A stretch of DNA of 64,000 nucleotides from Gammaproteobacteria bacterium (GCA_003137095.1 PLET01000055.1:42667-106666); one strand, 5' to 3'. Positions 54,199 through 62,351 are shown, counted from the stretch's first letter. Made by a program: numbers and translations. Notes: generated by a model from the letters alone, not told the origin.

Positions 54199-54504
54199 CT
54201 AGATGCGCGCCGCTGGCAGCAGCACACCCGTCGCGACCGCGCGGCCCGCGCTGCTCACGGTGAAGCGTATCGAGCCATTGTCGAGCGCTTCATGCGTGAG
54301 CTCGAGCGCCTCGCCGGGCCGCACCACGCCGAGAAACTTGGCGGAGCCGATGCGGTAGCGCGGCACATCGGCACCGCGCGCGGCTGCGATGGCGTGCAGC
54401 GCCTCATCGAGCAGCACGACACCGGGCAGGATGGGCATGCCCGGAAAATGGCCGGGGAAGGCCGGATGCGCGGCCGGGATCTCGATCAGCGCGTGTTCGA
54501 TCAT
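54199..54504 (-). CDS. Small hotdog 3-hydroxyacyl-ACP dehydratase, ApeI-like
   Basis: A 101-residue FabZ-like protein. AAHPAFPGHFPGMPILPGVV contains the HFPG motif with the catalytic His. KFLGVVRPGEALELTHE follows. It is shorter than FabZ and matches the small dehydratases of aryl polyene clusters. The ATG at 54504 overlaps the ligase stop by 4 bases. With the 163-residue dehydratase it gives the cluster two dehydration enzymes. Confidence 0.85.
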   Translation of the reverse strand: MIEHALIEIPAAHPAFPGHFPGMPILPGVVLLDEALHAIAAARGADVPRYRIGSAKFLGVVRPGEALELTHEALDNGSIRFTVSSAGRAVATGVLLPAARI

Positions 54505-55928
54505 ACGCCGCCAGGCGGCGGGTCCTGGCGCTCGAGGTCCTGGCGCTCGAGGTCCTGGCGCTCGAGGTTGTGCCGGTCGAGCACGGCCAGCAGCGAATCG
54601 CGCGGCAGCTTGCCGGTGGCGTTGCGCGGCAGCGCGTCGACCAGCAGCAATGGCCTCGGCAGGAACACCGGATCGATGCGCAGACGCAGTTCGGCGGTGA
54701 TGGCCGCGGCGCTCAATGCGGGCGCCACCGCCACGGCGGCGAGGCGCGTGACGGCGCCGTCGGGCGGCGCGGCCTCGGGCTGGAAGAATGCGCCGTCGGA
54801 AACGCCGTCGATGGCGTTCAGCTGATGATTCAGGAAGCCGAAGGAGCTGCGCTTGCCGGCGATGTTCACCAGATCGGCGGTGCGCCCATGCAGACGGAAG
54901 GTATCCGGGCCGGTGATCTCGATCACGTCGGCGAGCGCGGTGGGGCGTCCGACATGACCGCCTGCGGCGAAGGTGTCCCCGGCGCGGCAGACCAGCTGCA
55001 CCCCGGGCCAGAGCGTCCAGACGTCGGTGTCGCGCGTGCGGCGCGTGGCGATCTGGCCGGTCTCGGTGGAACCATAGATCTCCAGCAGCGGGGCCGCGAA
55101 GCGCGCCTCGACATCGCGTGCGAGCTCGCGGCTGAGCGGTGCGGTCGCCGAGACGATCAGATCGGTGGGCAGATCGAGGCCGGCGGCCAGCAGTGTGCGC
55201 AGGTGGACGGGCGTGGTCACCAGCACGCGCGGCCGCGGGGCGGCGGCGAGGGCGGCGCACACGTCGGCCGGATAAAAGGGCCGCTCGGCCGCGAATGAGC
55301 CGCCGTTCAGCAGCGGCAGAAGCACGGTCGATTCGAAGCCGTACATGTGCTGCGCAGGCACCGTGCCGACGATGGCGAACGGCGCTCCGCCGGCCAGCCC
55401 GAGCAGCGCGGCGCCGCTCTGCACGCAGTGCACCAGGCTGCCCCAGGTCTTGGCGTGCGGCACCGGCGCTCCGGTCGAGCCCGAGGTGTAGAGGATGGCG
55501 GCGGTCTGCGCAGGATCGAGACGCGGCATGCTCCAAGTCGCTGCCGACGCCGGCCCGCGCCGGTAGTGCACGCGCTCAAGATCGATGTCGCATCGTTCAT
55601 CGTCGGTCAGGCAGAGGGCATCGGGGGTGGAGGCGGCGAGCTGCCGGATTGCCTCGGGCGTGCGGGTGCCGGGCATGAGGCTGATTTTCCGCGACACCAG
55701 ACAGGCGGCCAGGCCGACCGCGAAGTGATACCGGTCGGCGCAGACGTTGAGCACGTGGGTGCCGGACGGCAGTCGCGCGGCCAGGTGGCGCACATCGGCG
55801 AGAAATTGCCGCGCGCTCACCGGCTCCCCCGCACAGTGGGCGATCACCGCGGCCGGTGAGTGATGCGAAAACAGCGGGACCGTTGCGGATGCGCCTGACG
55901 CCCGCTCACTTGGTTCTGTGTTGGGCAA
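54501..55928 (-). CDS. Acyl/aryl-ACP ligase (adenylate-forming, aryl polyene type)
   Basis: A 475-residue ANL-family enzyme. Core motifs: ILYTSGSTGAPVPHAK (145-160), YGSTETG, GRTADLVNIAGKR and LPRNATGKLPR with the catalytic Lys. It should activate a carboxylic acid, probably an aryl starter, as an adenylate and load it on the adjacent ACP. The start is TTG 55928, overlapping the ACP gene by 23 bases. The C-terminus carries three copies of LERQD from a 15-base repeat. The starter substrate cannot be read from the sequence, and no gene for making an aryl acid is in the window. Confidence 0.85.
   Translation of the reverse strand: MPNTEPSERASGASATVPLFSHHSPAAVIAHCAGEPVSARQFLADVRHLAARLPSGTHVLNVCADRYHFAVGLAACLVSRKISLMPGTRTPEAIRQLAASTPDALCLTDDERCDIDLERVHYRRGPASAATWSMPRLDPAQTAAILYTSGSTGAPVPHAKTWGSLVHCVQSGAALLGLAGGAPFAIVGTVPAQHMYGFESTVLLPLLNGGSFAAERPFYPADVCAALAAAPRPRVLVTTPVHLRTLLAAGLDLPTDLIVSATAPLSRELARDVEARFAAPLLEIYGSTETGQIATRRTRDTDVWTLWPGVQLVCRAGDTFAAGGHVGRPTALADVIEITGPDTFRLHGRTADLVNIAGKRSSFGFLNHQLNAIDGVSDGAFFQPEAAPPDGAVTRLAAVAVAPALSAAAITAELRLRIDPVFLPRPLLLVDALPRNATGKLPRDSLLAVLDRHNLERQDLERQDLERQDPPPGGV
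54521..54565 (-). repeat. 15-base tandem repeat (three copies) in the ligase 3' end
   Basis: Three perfect units of GGTCCTGGCGCTCGA (plus strand) at 54521-54535, 54536-54550 and 54551-54565. They encode three LERQD pentapeptides after the catalytic C-terminal subdomain. Confidence 0.9.
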
Positions 55929-56208
55929 CGTAGGTGCCTAGCTGGCTGAGCGAGCGGAAGATCTGCTGGTTTTCCGGGCTGTCGGCGCGCAGTTGGATGC
56001 CGTATTGTTTCGACAGCAGCAGGGCAACTTCGAGGATGTCGATCGAGTCCAGACCGAGGCCCTCGCCGTACAGCGGCGCATCGGGATCGATGTCGCCGGC
56101 GGCCACCTCGAGATTCAGGGCCTGCACCAGCAGTTCGGCGATTTCGCGTTGCAGACCCGCATCGGCCGGCGACGCCGCCGGCTTCATGAGCGACGCATTG
56201 TCGGGCAT
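55906..56208 (-). CDS. Acyl carrier protein of the polyene-like cluster
   Basis: A 100-residue carrier protein. Ser55 in GLGLDSIDILE is the likely phosphopantetheine attachment site, followed by an acidic helix II. It begins with a disordered tail of about 15 residues. The start at ATG 56208 has no clear ribosome site; a longer form beginning near 56242 is possible but would start at the promoter. It overlaps the ligase by 23 bases. It is the only ACP seen here, whereas E. coli and Xenorhabdus aryl polyene clusters have two. Confidence 0.87.
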   Translation of the reverse strand: MPDNASLMKPAASPADAGLQREIAELLVQALNLEVAAGDIDPDAPLYGEGLGLDSIDILEVALLLSKQYGIQLRADSPENQQIFRSLSQLGTYVAQHRTK

Positions 56209-56242
56209 ATCGATATTTCGACCGGTTGATTGCGAGGGCCGC

Positions 56243-56248
56243 ATTATA
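56243..56248 (-). promoter_or_regulatory. Candidate -10 element for the ACP operon
   Basis: A perfect TATAAT on the minus strand in an AT-rich island of the 47-base gap between GT2 and ACP genes. No good -35 lies 16-18 bases upstream. Transcription would start near 56236. Confidence 0.35.
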
Positions 56249-56255
56249 AACATTA

Positions 56256-57017
56256 TTACAGATTGCGCAGGCGGCGCTTCGCCAACAGCGGCAGCCGCGG
56301 CAAAAACCCGGCAAACAGCCGCACGTACATCCAGGTCAGCAGGATGTTGTCGCGCACGTAGTTGAAGTGCGACACGCCGCCCTCCTCCGGCCGGAAGTAG
56401 CGCACCGCCGCCGGCAGATTGGCGGGCAAGACGCCCCGCCAGCACAGCCGCACAGCCGCCTCGGCATCGAAGTCGAAGTGCCGCATCCACGGCTGCCCGC
56501 GCATCACCTCGACCAGCGCGTCGATCGGATAGACGCGAAAGCCGAACAGCGAATCGCCGATGCCGGCCCACAGCGTGAAGAGGTTGGCCCACCAGTTGGA
56601 AATCTTGCGGCCCTGGACGCGGATGTTCGGCGCGCTGCCGTCGAAGACCGGCAGCCCCAGCACCATGGCTCCGGGCTGCGCCGCCGAAGCACGCATGAAC
56701 TCCGGGATGCGTTCCGCGGGATGCTGGCCGTCGGCGTCCATGGTCAGGGCGTGCGTGTAGCCTTGGGCGAGCGCAGCGCGCAACCCGTCGAGCACCGCTG
56801 CACCCTTGCCGCGATTCTCGGCATTGACGATGACGTGCAGGCCGGGCTCGTTCGCGGCCAGCGCCGTGAGCGTGCGGTCCGAGCCGTCCGTGCTGCCGTC
56901 CACGACCACCCATACCGGGTTCCACTGGCTCAGGGCGTCGCGCACGGTTCCGAGCAGCTTCGAACCCGGGTTGTAGCTTGGGATCAGCACGATATGGGTG
57001 TTCGATGGGGTGGCCAT
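56256..57017 (-). CDS. Family 2 glycosyltransferase
   Basis: A 253-residue GT-A enzyme. IPSYNPG begins the nucleotide-binding fold, VVDGSTDGS follows, and the DxD-type motif is in TMDADGQHP. A later FDFDAEAAVRLCWRG and a C-terminal hydrophobic, basic tail suggest membrane association. It should transfer a sugar from a nucleotide or polyprenyl donor to the cluster's lipid. The ATG at 57017 lies one base after the mipA stop, so it is read from the mipA transcript. A gap of 47 bases then separates it from the ACP gene. ATG 57017 is preferred over codons upstream that read through mipA. Confidence 0.85.
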   Translation of the reverse strand: MATPSNTHIVLIPSYNPGSKLLGTVRDALSQWNPVWVVVDGSTDGSDRTLTALAANEPGLHVIVNAENRGKGAAVLDGLRAALAQGYTHALTMDADGQHPAERIPEFMRASAAQPGAMVLGLPVFDGSAPNIRVQGRKISNWWANLFTLWAGIGDSLFGFRVYPIDALVEVMRGQPWMRHFDFDAEAAVRLCWRGVLPANLPAAVRYFRPEEGGVSHFNYVRDNILLTWMYVRLFAGFLPRLPLLAKRRLRNL

Positions 57018-57018
57018 T

Positions 57019-57876
57019 TCAGGGCGCGTCCCGCCCGGATCGCCCGAGCATCCACACGATTGCGACGCCTGAGGACCAGTAACGGTCGCGCAGCACCAGC
57101 GGACTTGGGTCGAAGACCGCGCCGGCGAGGGTGTCGAAGCGCACGTACGCGCCCACCCAATAGGCGGGGAAGCGCTTCGACAGCGCGGCCAGCGCCTGCG
57201 TGCCCGCATAACCGCCCGGCGCCTGATACGCCGGCCGGCCCGGCAGGGCATAGCGCGGCGCAACGGAATAAAAATAATCATCGTAGCGGCGATCTTGGAA
57301 CAACGGACCGCCGAGCAGCCCGAGCTTCAAGCCGGGCACGCCGAATGCGTCCGCCAGGTCCACGGCGGCGCGCGGCTCGAAGTCCCAGCCGATGTCGTGC
57401 GGCGACGCCTCGACGGTGTAGGCGATGCGCAGCGGCAGACGCAGATCGATTTTCACGCGGCCATCCTCGGTGCGCAGCAAGGTCAGATCCAGCGACGGTC
57501 CGATTTCGACCGTGGATCGCAGATCGGGCATGCCGCCGCGGGCGCTGTTGTTGCGCACCGGGGTGGTGGCATTGGCGCTCAGGCTCAGATCCACCCGGTC
57601 CTGATCGAACAACTGGCCGCGCACGCCGTCGCGATCGGCCTTGAGGAATTCGCCGTTGTAGAGCAGATAGGGCACCGGCAGGGGATATACGTGCGACGTG
57701 TCGGCGCCGCGATAGTCGGCGAAGCCGATGGCGCCCACGCCCAGGCCGTATTCCCACAGCGGTTCGGCAATGCCCGGGCGCGGCGCCGCGAGGGCGCCGA
57801 TCATCGCGGCGGCGAGACCGGCGCCGCGCCGCCGCGCCGCCGCGCGGGCGGGCGTCGAGAGCGTGTCGGGCGCCAT
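57019..57876 (-). CDS. mipA: MipA/OmpV family outer-membrane protein
   Basis: A 285-residue beta-barrel. A signal peptide covers about the first 38 residues. Barrel strands begin LWEYGLGVGAIGFADYRGAD and SHVYPLPVPYLLYNGEFLKA, both characteristic. The C-terminus ends in SSGVAIVWMLG plus a short tail rather than the usual terminal Phe. MipA-type proteins scaffold murein enzymes or act as envelope porins; the precise role varies. It is divergent from the response regulator gene across 43 bases, a common arrangement in which the two-component pair controls it, and precedes the GT2 gene by one base. Confidence 0.87.
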   Translation of the reverse strand: MAPDTLSTPARAAARRRGAGLAAAMIGALAAPRPGIAEPLWEYGLGVGAIGFADYRGADTSHVYPLPVPYLLYNGEFLKADRDGVRGQLFDQDRVDLSLSANATTPVRNNSARGGMPDLRSTVEIGPSLDLTLLRTEDGRVKIDLRLPLRIAYTVEASPHDIGWDFEPRAAVDLADAFGVPGLKLGLLGGPLFQDRRYDDYFYSVAPRYALPGRPAYQAPGGYAGTQALAALSKRFPAYWVGAYVRFDTLAGAVFDPSPLVLRDRYWSSGVAIVWMLGRSGRDAP

Positions 57877-57899
57877 ACATTTGGCCTCGTCGGGTCCTT

Positions 57900-57917
57900 C
57901 GTAGGTAAGATACTACG
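57900..57917. promoter_or_regulatory. Inverted repeat in the mipA/response-regulator intergenic region
   Basis: Arms CGTAG (57900-57904) and CTACG (57913-57917) flank GTAAGATA in the 43-base divergent gap. It may be a response-regulator site or overlap the promoters; the arms are short. Confidence 0.3.
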
Positions 57918-57919
57918 CC

Positions 57920-58600
57920 ATGCGTATATTGATCGTCGAAGATGACGAAGTCGCCCGCGACTACCTCGCCAAGGCCCTGCGCGAGGTCGGGCACACGGTG
58001 GACGTCGCCACCAACGGCCTGGACGGACTGCAGATGGCCTCCTCGGTCGCCGTCGACCTCGCCATCGTGGACCGGATGCTGCCCCAGCTCGACGGACTGG
58101 CACTGGTGCAGTCGCTGCGCGCCACCGGCCGCAAGATGCCGGTGCTGATCCTGAGCGCGCTCGGTGAGGTCGATGACCGCATCACGGGCCTGCGCGCCGG
58201 CGGCGACGATTACCTGACCAAGCCGTATCACATGTCCGAGCTGCTGGCGCGCATCGACGCGCTCGCCCGGCGCGGGGAGTCGGGCATTCACGACAGCACC
58301 AAGCTGAAACTGGCCGACCTCGAACTCGACCGCATGACCCGGCGCGTGACGCGCAACGGCAAGAAGATCGAGCTCACGGCACGCGAATTCCAGCTGCTGG
58401 AATTCATGATGCGCCACAGCGGGCAGGTGGTCACGCGCACCATGCTGCTAGAGGGCGTGTGGGATTATCACTTCGATCCGCAGACCAACGTGATCGACGT
58501 GCACATCAGCCGCCTGCGCCAGGCCATCGACAAGGACTTCGACAAGCCGCTGCTGCACACCGTGCGCGGTGCGGGCTACAGTCTGCGCGAAGACGAATAG
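57920..58600 (+). CDS. OmpR-family response regulator
   Basis: A 226-residue DNA-binding response regulator. The receiver has EDD (7-9), phospho-acceptor Asp51 in IVDRMLP and Lys101 in LTKPY. The winged-helix domain ends HISRLRQAIDKDFDKPLLHT and VRGAGYSLRED, typical of OmpR/PhoB. It is paired with the kinase whose GTG start overlaps its stop by one base. The likely targets are the divergent mipA operon and perhaps the polyene-like genes; this is inferred from arrangement. Confidence 0.92.
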   Translation: MRILIVEDDEVARDYLAKALREVGHTVDVATNGLDGLQMASSVAVDLAIVDRMLPQLDGLALVQSLRATGRKMPVLILSALGEVDDRITGLRAGGDDYLTKPYHMSELLARIDALARRGESGIHDSTKLKLADLELDRMTRRVTRNGKKIELTAREFQLLEFMMRHSGQVVTRTMLLEGVWDYHFDPQTNVIDVHISRLRQAIDKDFDKPLLHTVRGAGYSLREDE

Positions 58601-59970
58601 TGAGCGCCGATCAGCGATTCATCGGGGTCATCAACAGCTCGCCGTTCCGCATCTCGATGCTGTATTCGACCGCCTTTGCCTGCGGCGCGGCCATTCTGCT
58701 CGGCGCGGTGTATTTCGCCGTCACCCAGGTGGTGGATGGCGGCACCGACAATCTGATCGAGGCCGAGGTTCAGGGATTGCGCGAACAGGTGCTGGTGCTG
58801 TCGCGCAGCGACTTCATCGAGCTGATCGAGCAGCGCTCGCAGGAGCAGGACGTGCGCGGCGCGGTTTACCTGATGGTCGACCCGCAGCTGCGGCCGGTGG
58901 CCGGCAACGTTCCGGCCTGGCCGAAGATCGCCGCCAACGAGGGCAAGTGGATCCAGTTCAAGGTGTCGGTGCCCTACGGCGACGAGACGCGCGAGCACGA
59001 AATGCGCGCGCAGCGCTTCCCGCTGCCCGGCGGCTACCGCATGCTGGTCGGACACGACGTGCAGGAGCGGCAGAACGTCAAGAATCTGATGATGCGCGGC
59101 CTGGTGGCGGCGGTGGTGGCCACCCTGATGCTCGGCCTGGGCGGCGGATATTGGATGGGGCGGCGTATCCTCGCGCAGGCCGGCGCCATCTCCGCGGTGG
59201 CGACCCAGATCATGCGCGGCGATCTGTCGCAGCGGCTGCCGGTGCGCGATGCGGACGATGAGATCAACACCCTGGCGCTGGAAATCAACAGCATGCTCGA
59301 CAAGATCGAACAGCTCACCCTCGGCATGCGCACGGTGCTCGACAGCGCGGCGCATGATCTGCGCACGCCGCTCAACCGCCTGCAGTCGAGCGCCGAGGCG
59401 GCGATGAGCCAGCTCGCGCCGTCGGCGCCCGAGCGGCGCGTGCTCGAGCGGGTGACCACCGAGGTGGATCGGATGCGCGGCACGCTGGATGCGCTGCTGC
59501 GCATCGCGCTGGCCGAGACCGGCACCGTGGCGCGCGAGTCGGTGGATCTGTCCGAATTGGTGGCGAGCATGGTGGAGCTGTACGAGCCGGTGAGCGAGGA
59601 GCGCGGCATCGTGCTGGAGAGCGCCGTGGCCGCCGGCGCGCACGTGCAGGGCAGCCGCCAGCTGCTGGCGCAGGCGCTCGCCAATCTGCTGGATAATGCC
59701 ATCAAGTTCACTCCGGGCGGCGGCCACATCCGGGTGCAGCTGCAAAGCGCCGCCGGCGGACCGGAGGTGGTGGTCGAGGACGACGGGCCCGGCATACCGG
59801 CCGACAAACGCGAGATCGTGCTCGGGCGGCGGGTGCGGCTGGACGAGGCCCGCAAGTTTCCCGGCTCCGGCCTGGGGCTGTCGCTGGTGGCCGCGGTCAC
59901 CAAGCTGCATGGCGCACGGCTGGTGCTCGATGATGCCGCCCCTGGACTGCGCGTCTCGTTGAAGTTCTAA
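58600..59970 (+). CDS. Membrane sensor histidine kinase (EnvZ/PhoQ-like layout)
   Basis: A 456-residue kinase. Two transmembrane segments (about 20-45 and 165-190) enclose a periplasmic sensor of about 120 residues with no recognised fold. A HAMP linker (RILAQAGAISAVATQIMRGD) leads to His252 in DSAAHDLRTPL. The catalytic domain has LLDNAIKF, EDDGPGIP and GSGLGLSLV. It starts at GTG 58600, overlapping the regulator's TAG stop. It probably senses an envelope signal. Confidence 0.9.
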   Translation: MSADQRFIGVINSSPFRISMLYSTAFACGAAILLGAVYFAVTQVVDGGTDNLIEAEVQGLREQVLVLSRSDFIELIEQRSQEQDVRGAVYLMVDPQLRPVAGNVPAWPKIAANEGKWIQFKVSVPYGDETREHEMRAQRFPLPGGYRMLVGHDVQERQNVKNLMMRGLVAAVVATLMLGLGGGYWMGRRILAQAGAISAVATQIMRGDLSQRLPVRDADDEINTLALEINSMLDKIEQLTLGMRTVLDSAAHDLRTPLNRLQSSAEAAMSQLAPSAPERRVLERVTTEVDRMRGTLDALLRIALAETGTVARESVDLSELVASMVELYEPVSEERGIVLESAVAAGAHVQGSRQLLAQALANLLDNAIKFTPGGGHIRVQLQSAAGGPEVVVEDDGPGIPADKREIVLGRRVRLDEARKFPGSGLGLSLVAAVTKLHGARLVLDDAAPGLRVSLKF

Positions 59971-60016
59971 TCGGGACTCTCGTTTAATGCCACCCCCTCC
60001 TGAGGACAAACCCTTC

Positions 60017-62191
60017 ATGCGTCAATTAGGTACCGCCGCGGTTCTGATCGCCCTTGCCGCCTGCTCCAAGCCGCCGGCGCCACCACCGCCCGCGCCGCCC
60101 GCGCCGCCCCCCGTGGTGCTGCTGTCCGGCGTCGACACCCGGTACGTCGACGTGTCGGTGCGTCCGCAGGACGACATCTACCGGCATTTGAACGGCAAAT
60201 GGCTGGACACCTTCAAGATCCCGCCGGACCGCGGCGTGTACGTGTCGTTCACCGAGGTGAGCGACCGCACCGACGATCAGCTGCGCACCCTGGTCGAGGG
60301 GCTGGCCGCGGCGGCGACGCCTGCGCCGGGCGCGGACACGGCCGGCACCGGCGCAGTCGCGGGGACCGGCACCGGCGCAGTCGCGGGGACCGGCACCGGC
60401 GCAGTCGCGGGGACCGCCACCGCCACCGGCGCCGATCCGGCCGCGCAAGCCGACGCGCGCAAAATAGCCGATCTGTATGCGAGCTTCATGGACGAGCCGA
60501 GGCTCGAGTCGCTCGGCCTGCAGCCGCTCATGCCGGAATTCGCCGCGATCGACGCGCTCAAGGACAAGCGGGAGATTCCGGCGCTGATCGCGCATCTGAA
60601 CCAAAGCGGTGCCGACGCACCCTATGATTTCGATGTCGAACAGGATGCGCGCGATTCGACCAAGTATGCGGTGAACATCGGCCAGAGCGGATTGGGCATG
60701 CCCGATCGCGACTATTATCTCAAGCCGGATGCGAAGCTCGCCGCGGTGCGAACCCAGTATCTCGCGCACGTTCAGACGATGCTCGCCATGGCCGGCGCGA
60801 AGAATGCGGCCGTGCAGGCGGCCGCCATCTTCAAGCTGGAAAAGTCCTTGGCCGAGATCCAATGGACCAAGGTCGAGAATCGCGATCCGGTCAAGACCTA
60901 CAACAAGACGCCGCTCGCGGATCTCGGCAAGCTCACGCCGGGCTACGACTGGCAGGCCTATCTGACCGGCACGGGCATCGCGGGCAAGGTCGATTACGTG
61001 ATCATCAACCAGCCGAGCTACTTCACCGGGCTCGCCCGCATCGTGAAGTCGACGCCGCTGCCGGTGTGGAGGGAGTATTTCAAATGGCGCGTGCTGTCCG
61101 CCGACGCCCCGTATCTGTCGAAAACGTTCGCCGACGAGCGCTTCGCGTTCAGCGGCACGGCGCTGCGCGGCATACCGGAGAACCGGCCGCGCTGGAAGCG
61201 CGGCGTGATGCTGGTGGACGGCGCCATCGGCGAGGCGCTCGGCAGACTGTACGTGGCGAAATATTTCCCGCCGGAGAACAAGGCGCGCATCGAGGCGCTG
61301 GTGCACAACCTGATCGAAGCCTACCGCCTCGACATCGACACGCTCGATTGGATGGGTCCGCAGACCCGCAAAGGCGCCCAGGAGAAGCTCAACAAGCTGG
61401 TGACCAAGATCGGCTATCCGAGCAAGTGGCGCGATTACAGCAACCTTAAAATCAGCCGCGACGACCTCCTGGGCAACGTGCAGCGCGCCACGGTGTTCGA
61501 ATTCCTGCGCAACCTCGACAAGCTCGGCAAGCCGATCGACCGCGAGGAATGGGAGATGACGCCGCAGACCGTCAACGCCTATTACCAGCCGCTGATGAAT
61601 GAAATCGTATTTCCGGCCGCCATCCTGCAACCGCCGTTCTTCGACGTGAAGGCCGACGACGCGGTCAATTTTGGCGCGATCGGCGGGGTGATCGGCCATG
61701 AGATCAGCCACGGCTTCGACGATCAAGGCAGCCAGTTCGACGCCGACGGCAATCTGCACGACTGGTTCACCAAGGAGGACCACGAGAAGTTCGCCGCCAG
61801 GACCAAGGCGCTGGCGGCACAGTACGACGCCTACGAGCCGGTACCGGGATTCCACGTCAATGGCGAACTCACCCTCGGGGAGAACATCGCCGACAATTCC
61901 GGGCTCGCCATCGCCGACAAGGCCTACAAGCTCTCGCTCGGCGGCAAGGAGGCCCCCGTCATCGACGGCTTCAGCGGCGAGCAGCGCCTGTTCTACGGCT
62001 GGGTGCAGGGCTGGCGGGGCAAGTCGCGCGAGAACGAGGCCATCGTGCGCATCAAGACCGATCCGCATTCACCGCCGTCGGTGCGGGGCACGGCGCCGGT
62101 GCGCAACCAGGCGGGCTTCTATGCCGCCTTCGGAGTCAAACCGGGCGACAAGATGTATCTGGCGCCGGAACAGCGGGTCACCATCTGGTAG
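60017..62191 (+). CDS. pepO: M13-family metallopeptidase lipoprotein (PepO/neprilysin-like)
   Basis: A 724-residue zinc endopeptidase. A lipoprotein signal ends in LIALAAC, followed by a run of Pro/Ala. Zinc ligands lie in HEISH (561-565), with the third ligand Glu622 in GENIADN. NAYYQPLMNEIVFPAAILQP is the conserved substrate groove. It should degrade peptides in the periplasm. I start at ATG 60017 behind GAGGA; an ATG 10 codons earlier would spoil the signal. A 24-base unit repeated three times adds GTGAVAGT copies at about residues 110-133, an odd insertion for the family. It ends before two hairpins and the fliL promoter. Confidence 0.93.
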   Translation: MRQLGTAAVLIALAACSKPPAPPPPAPPAPPPVVLLSGVDTRYVDVSVRPQDDIYRHLNGKWLDTFKIPPDRGVYVSFTEVSDRTDDQLRTLVEGLAAAATPAPGADTAGTGAVAGTGTGAVAGTGTGAVAGTATATGADPAAQADARKIADLYASFMDEPRLESLGLQPLMPEFAAIDALKDKREIPALIAHLNQSGADAPYDFDVEQDARDSTKYAVNIGQSGLGMPDRDYYLKPDAKLAAVRTQYLAHVQTMLAMAGAKNAAVQAAAIFKLEKSLAEIQWTKVENRDPVKTYNKTPLADLGKLTPGYDWQAYLTGTGIAGKVDYVIINQPSYFTGLARIVKSTPLPVWREYFKWRVLSADAPYLSKTFADERFAFSGTALRGIPENRPRWKRGVMLVDGAIGEALGRLYVAKYFPPENKARIEALVHNLIEAYRLDIDTLDWMGPQTRKGAQEKLNKLVTKIGYPSKWRDYSNLKISRDDLLGNVQRATVFEFLRNLDKLGKPIDREEWEMTPQTVNAYYQPLMNEIVFPAAILQPPFFDVKADDAVNFGAIGGVIGHEISHGFDDQGSQFDADGNLHDWFTKEDHEKFAARTKALAAQYDAYEPVPGFHVNGELTLGENIADNSGLAIADKAYKLSLGGKEAPVIDGFSGEQRLFYGWVQGWRGKSRENEAIVRIKTDPHSPPSVRGTAPVRNQAGFYAAFGVKPGDKMYLAPEQRVTIW
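60344..60415 (+). repeat. 24-base tandem repeat (three perfect copies) in pepO
   Basis: Units 60344-60367, 60368-60391 and 60392-60415 are identical. They are in frame and encode GTGAVAGT three times in a variable loop near the N-terminus. Confidence 0.92.
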
Positions 62192-62197
62192 CGCGCC

Positions 62198-62228
62198 GGC
62201 CGCACGCGCTGCCGGCGTGCGTGCGGCC
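62198..62228 (+). terminator. Stem-loop after pepO, probable terminator
   Basis: GGCCGCACGC (62198-62207) pairs perfectly with GCGTGCGGCC (62219-62228) around an 11-base loop, 7 bases after the pepO stop. No T-run follows. It would separate pepO transcription from fliL. Confidence 0.55.
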
Positions 62229-62265
62229 AAAGCGTCAATAACCCGACGCCGGCGGCCGCGAAGAT

Positions 62266-62282
62266 CCGCTCCGCGGGAGCGG
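62266..62282 (+). terminator. Second stem-loop upstream of fliL
   Basis: CCGCTCC (62266-62272) pairs with GGAGCGG (62276-62282) around a GCG loop. There is no T-run. It lies between the first hairpin and the fliL promoter and could be a weak terminator or a regulatory fold. Confidence 0.4.
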
Positions 62283-62334
62283 CCGACGCGGCTAAGTCGC
62301 TGAAGCGTTTGGTCAATCGGCGTCTCGCGAGGCC

Positions 62335-62351
62335 TGGCACAGAACTTGCTC
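62335..62351 (+). promoter_or_regulatory. RpoN (sigma-54) promoter of fliLMN
   Basis: TGGCAC (62335-62340), 5 bases, TTGCTC (62346-62351) match the -24/-12 consensus. The predicted start near 62361 gives a 31-base leader containing AGGAGG before fliL. Confidence 0.85.

Noticed and set aside
44940-57876. Assigning the polyene-like block to horizontal transfer by base composition
   Set aside because: By eye its GC content and codon use look like those of the flagellar genes, and no integrase, transposase, tRNA or direct repeats flank it.
62208-62282. A riboswitch or attenuator in the fliL leader
   Set aside because: Both hairpins lie upstream of the predicted RpoN start (about 62361), so they are not in the fliL transcript made from that promoter.
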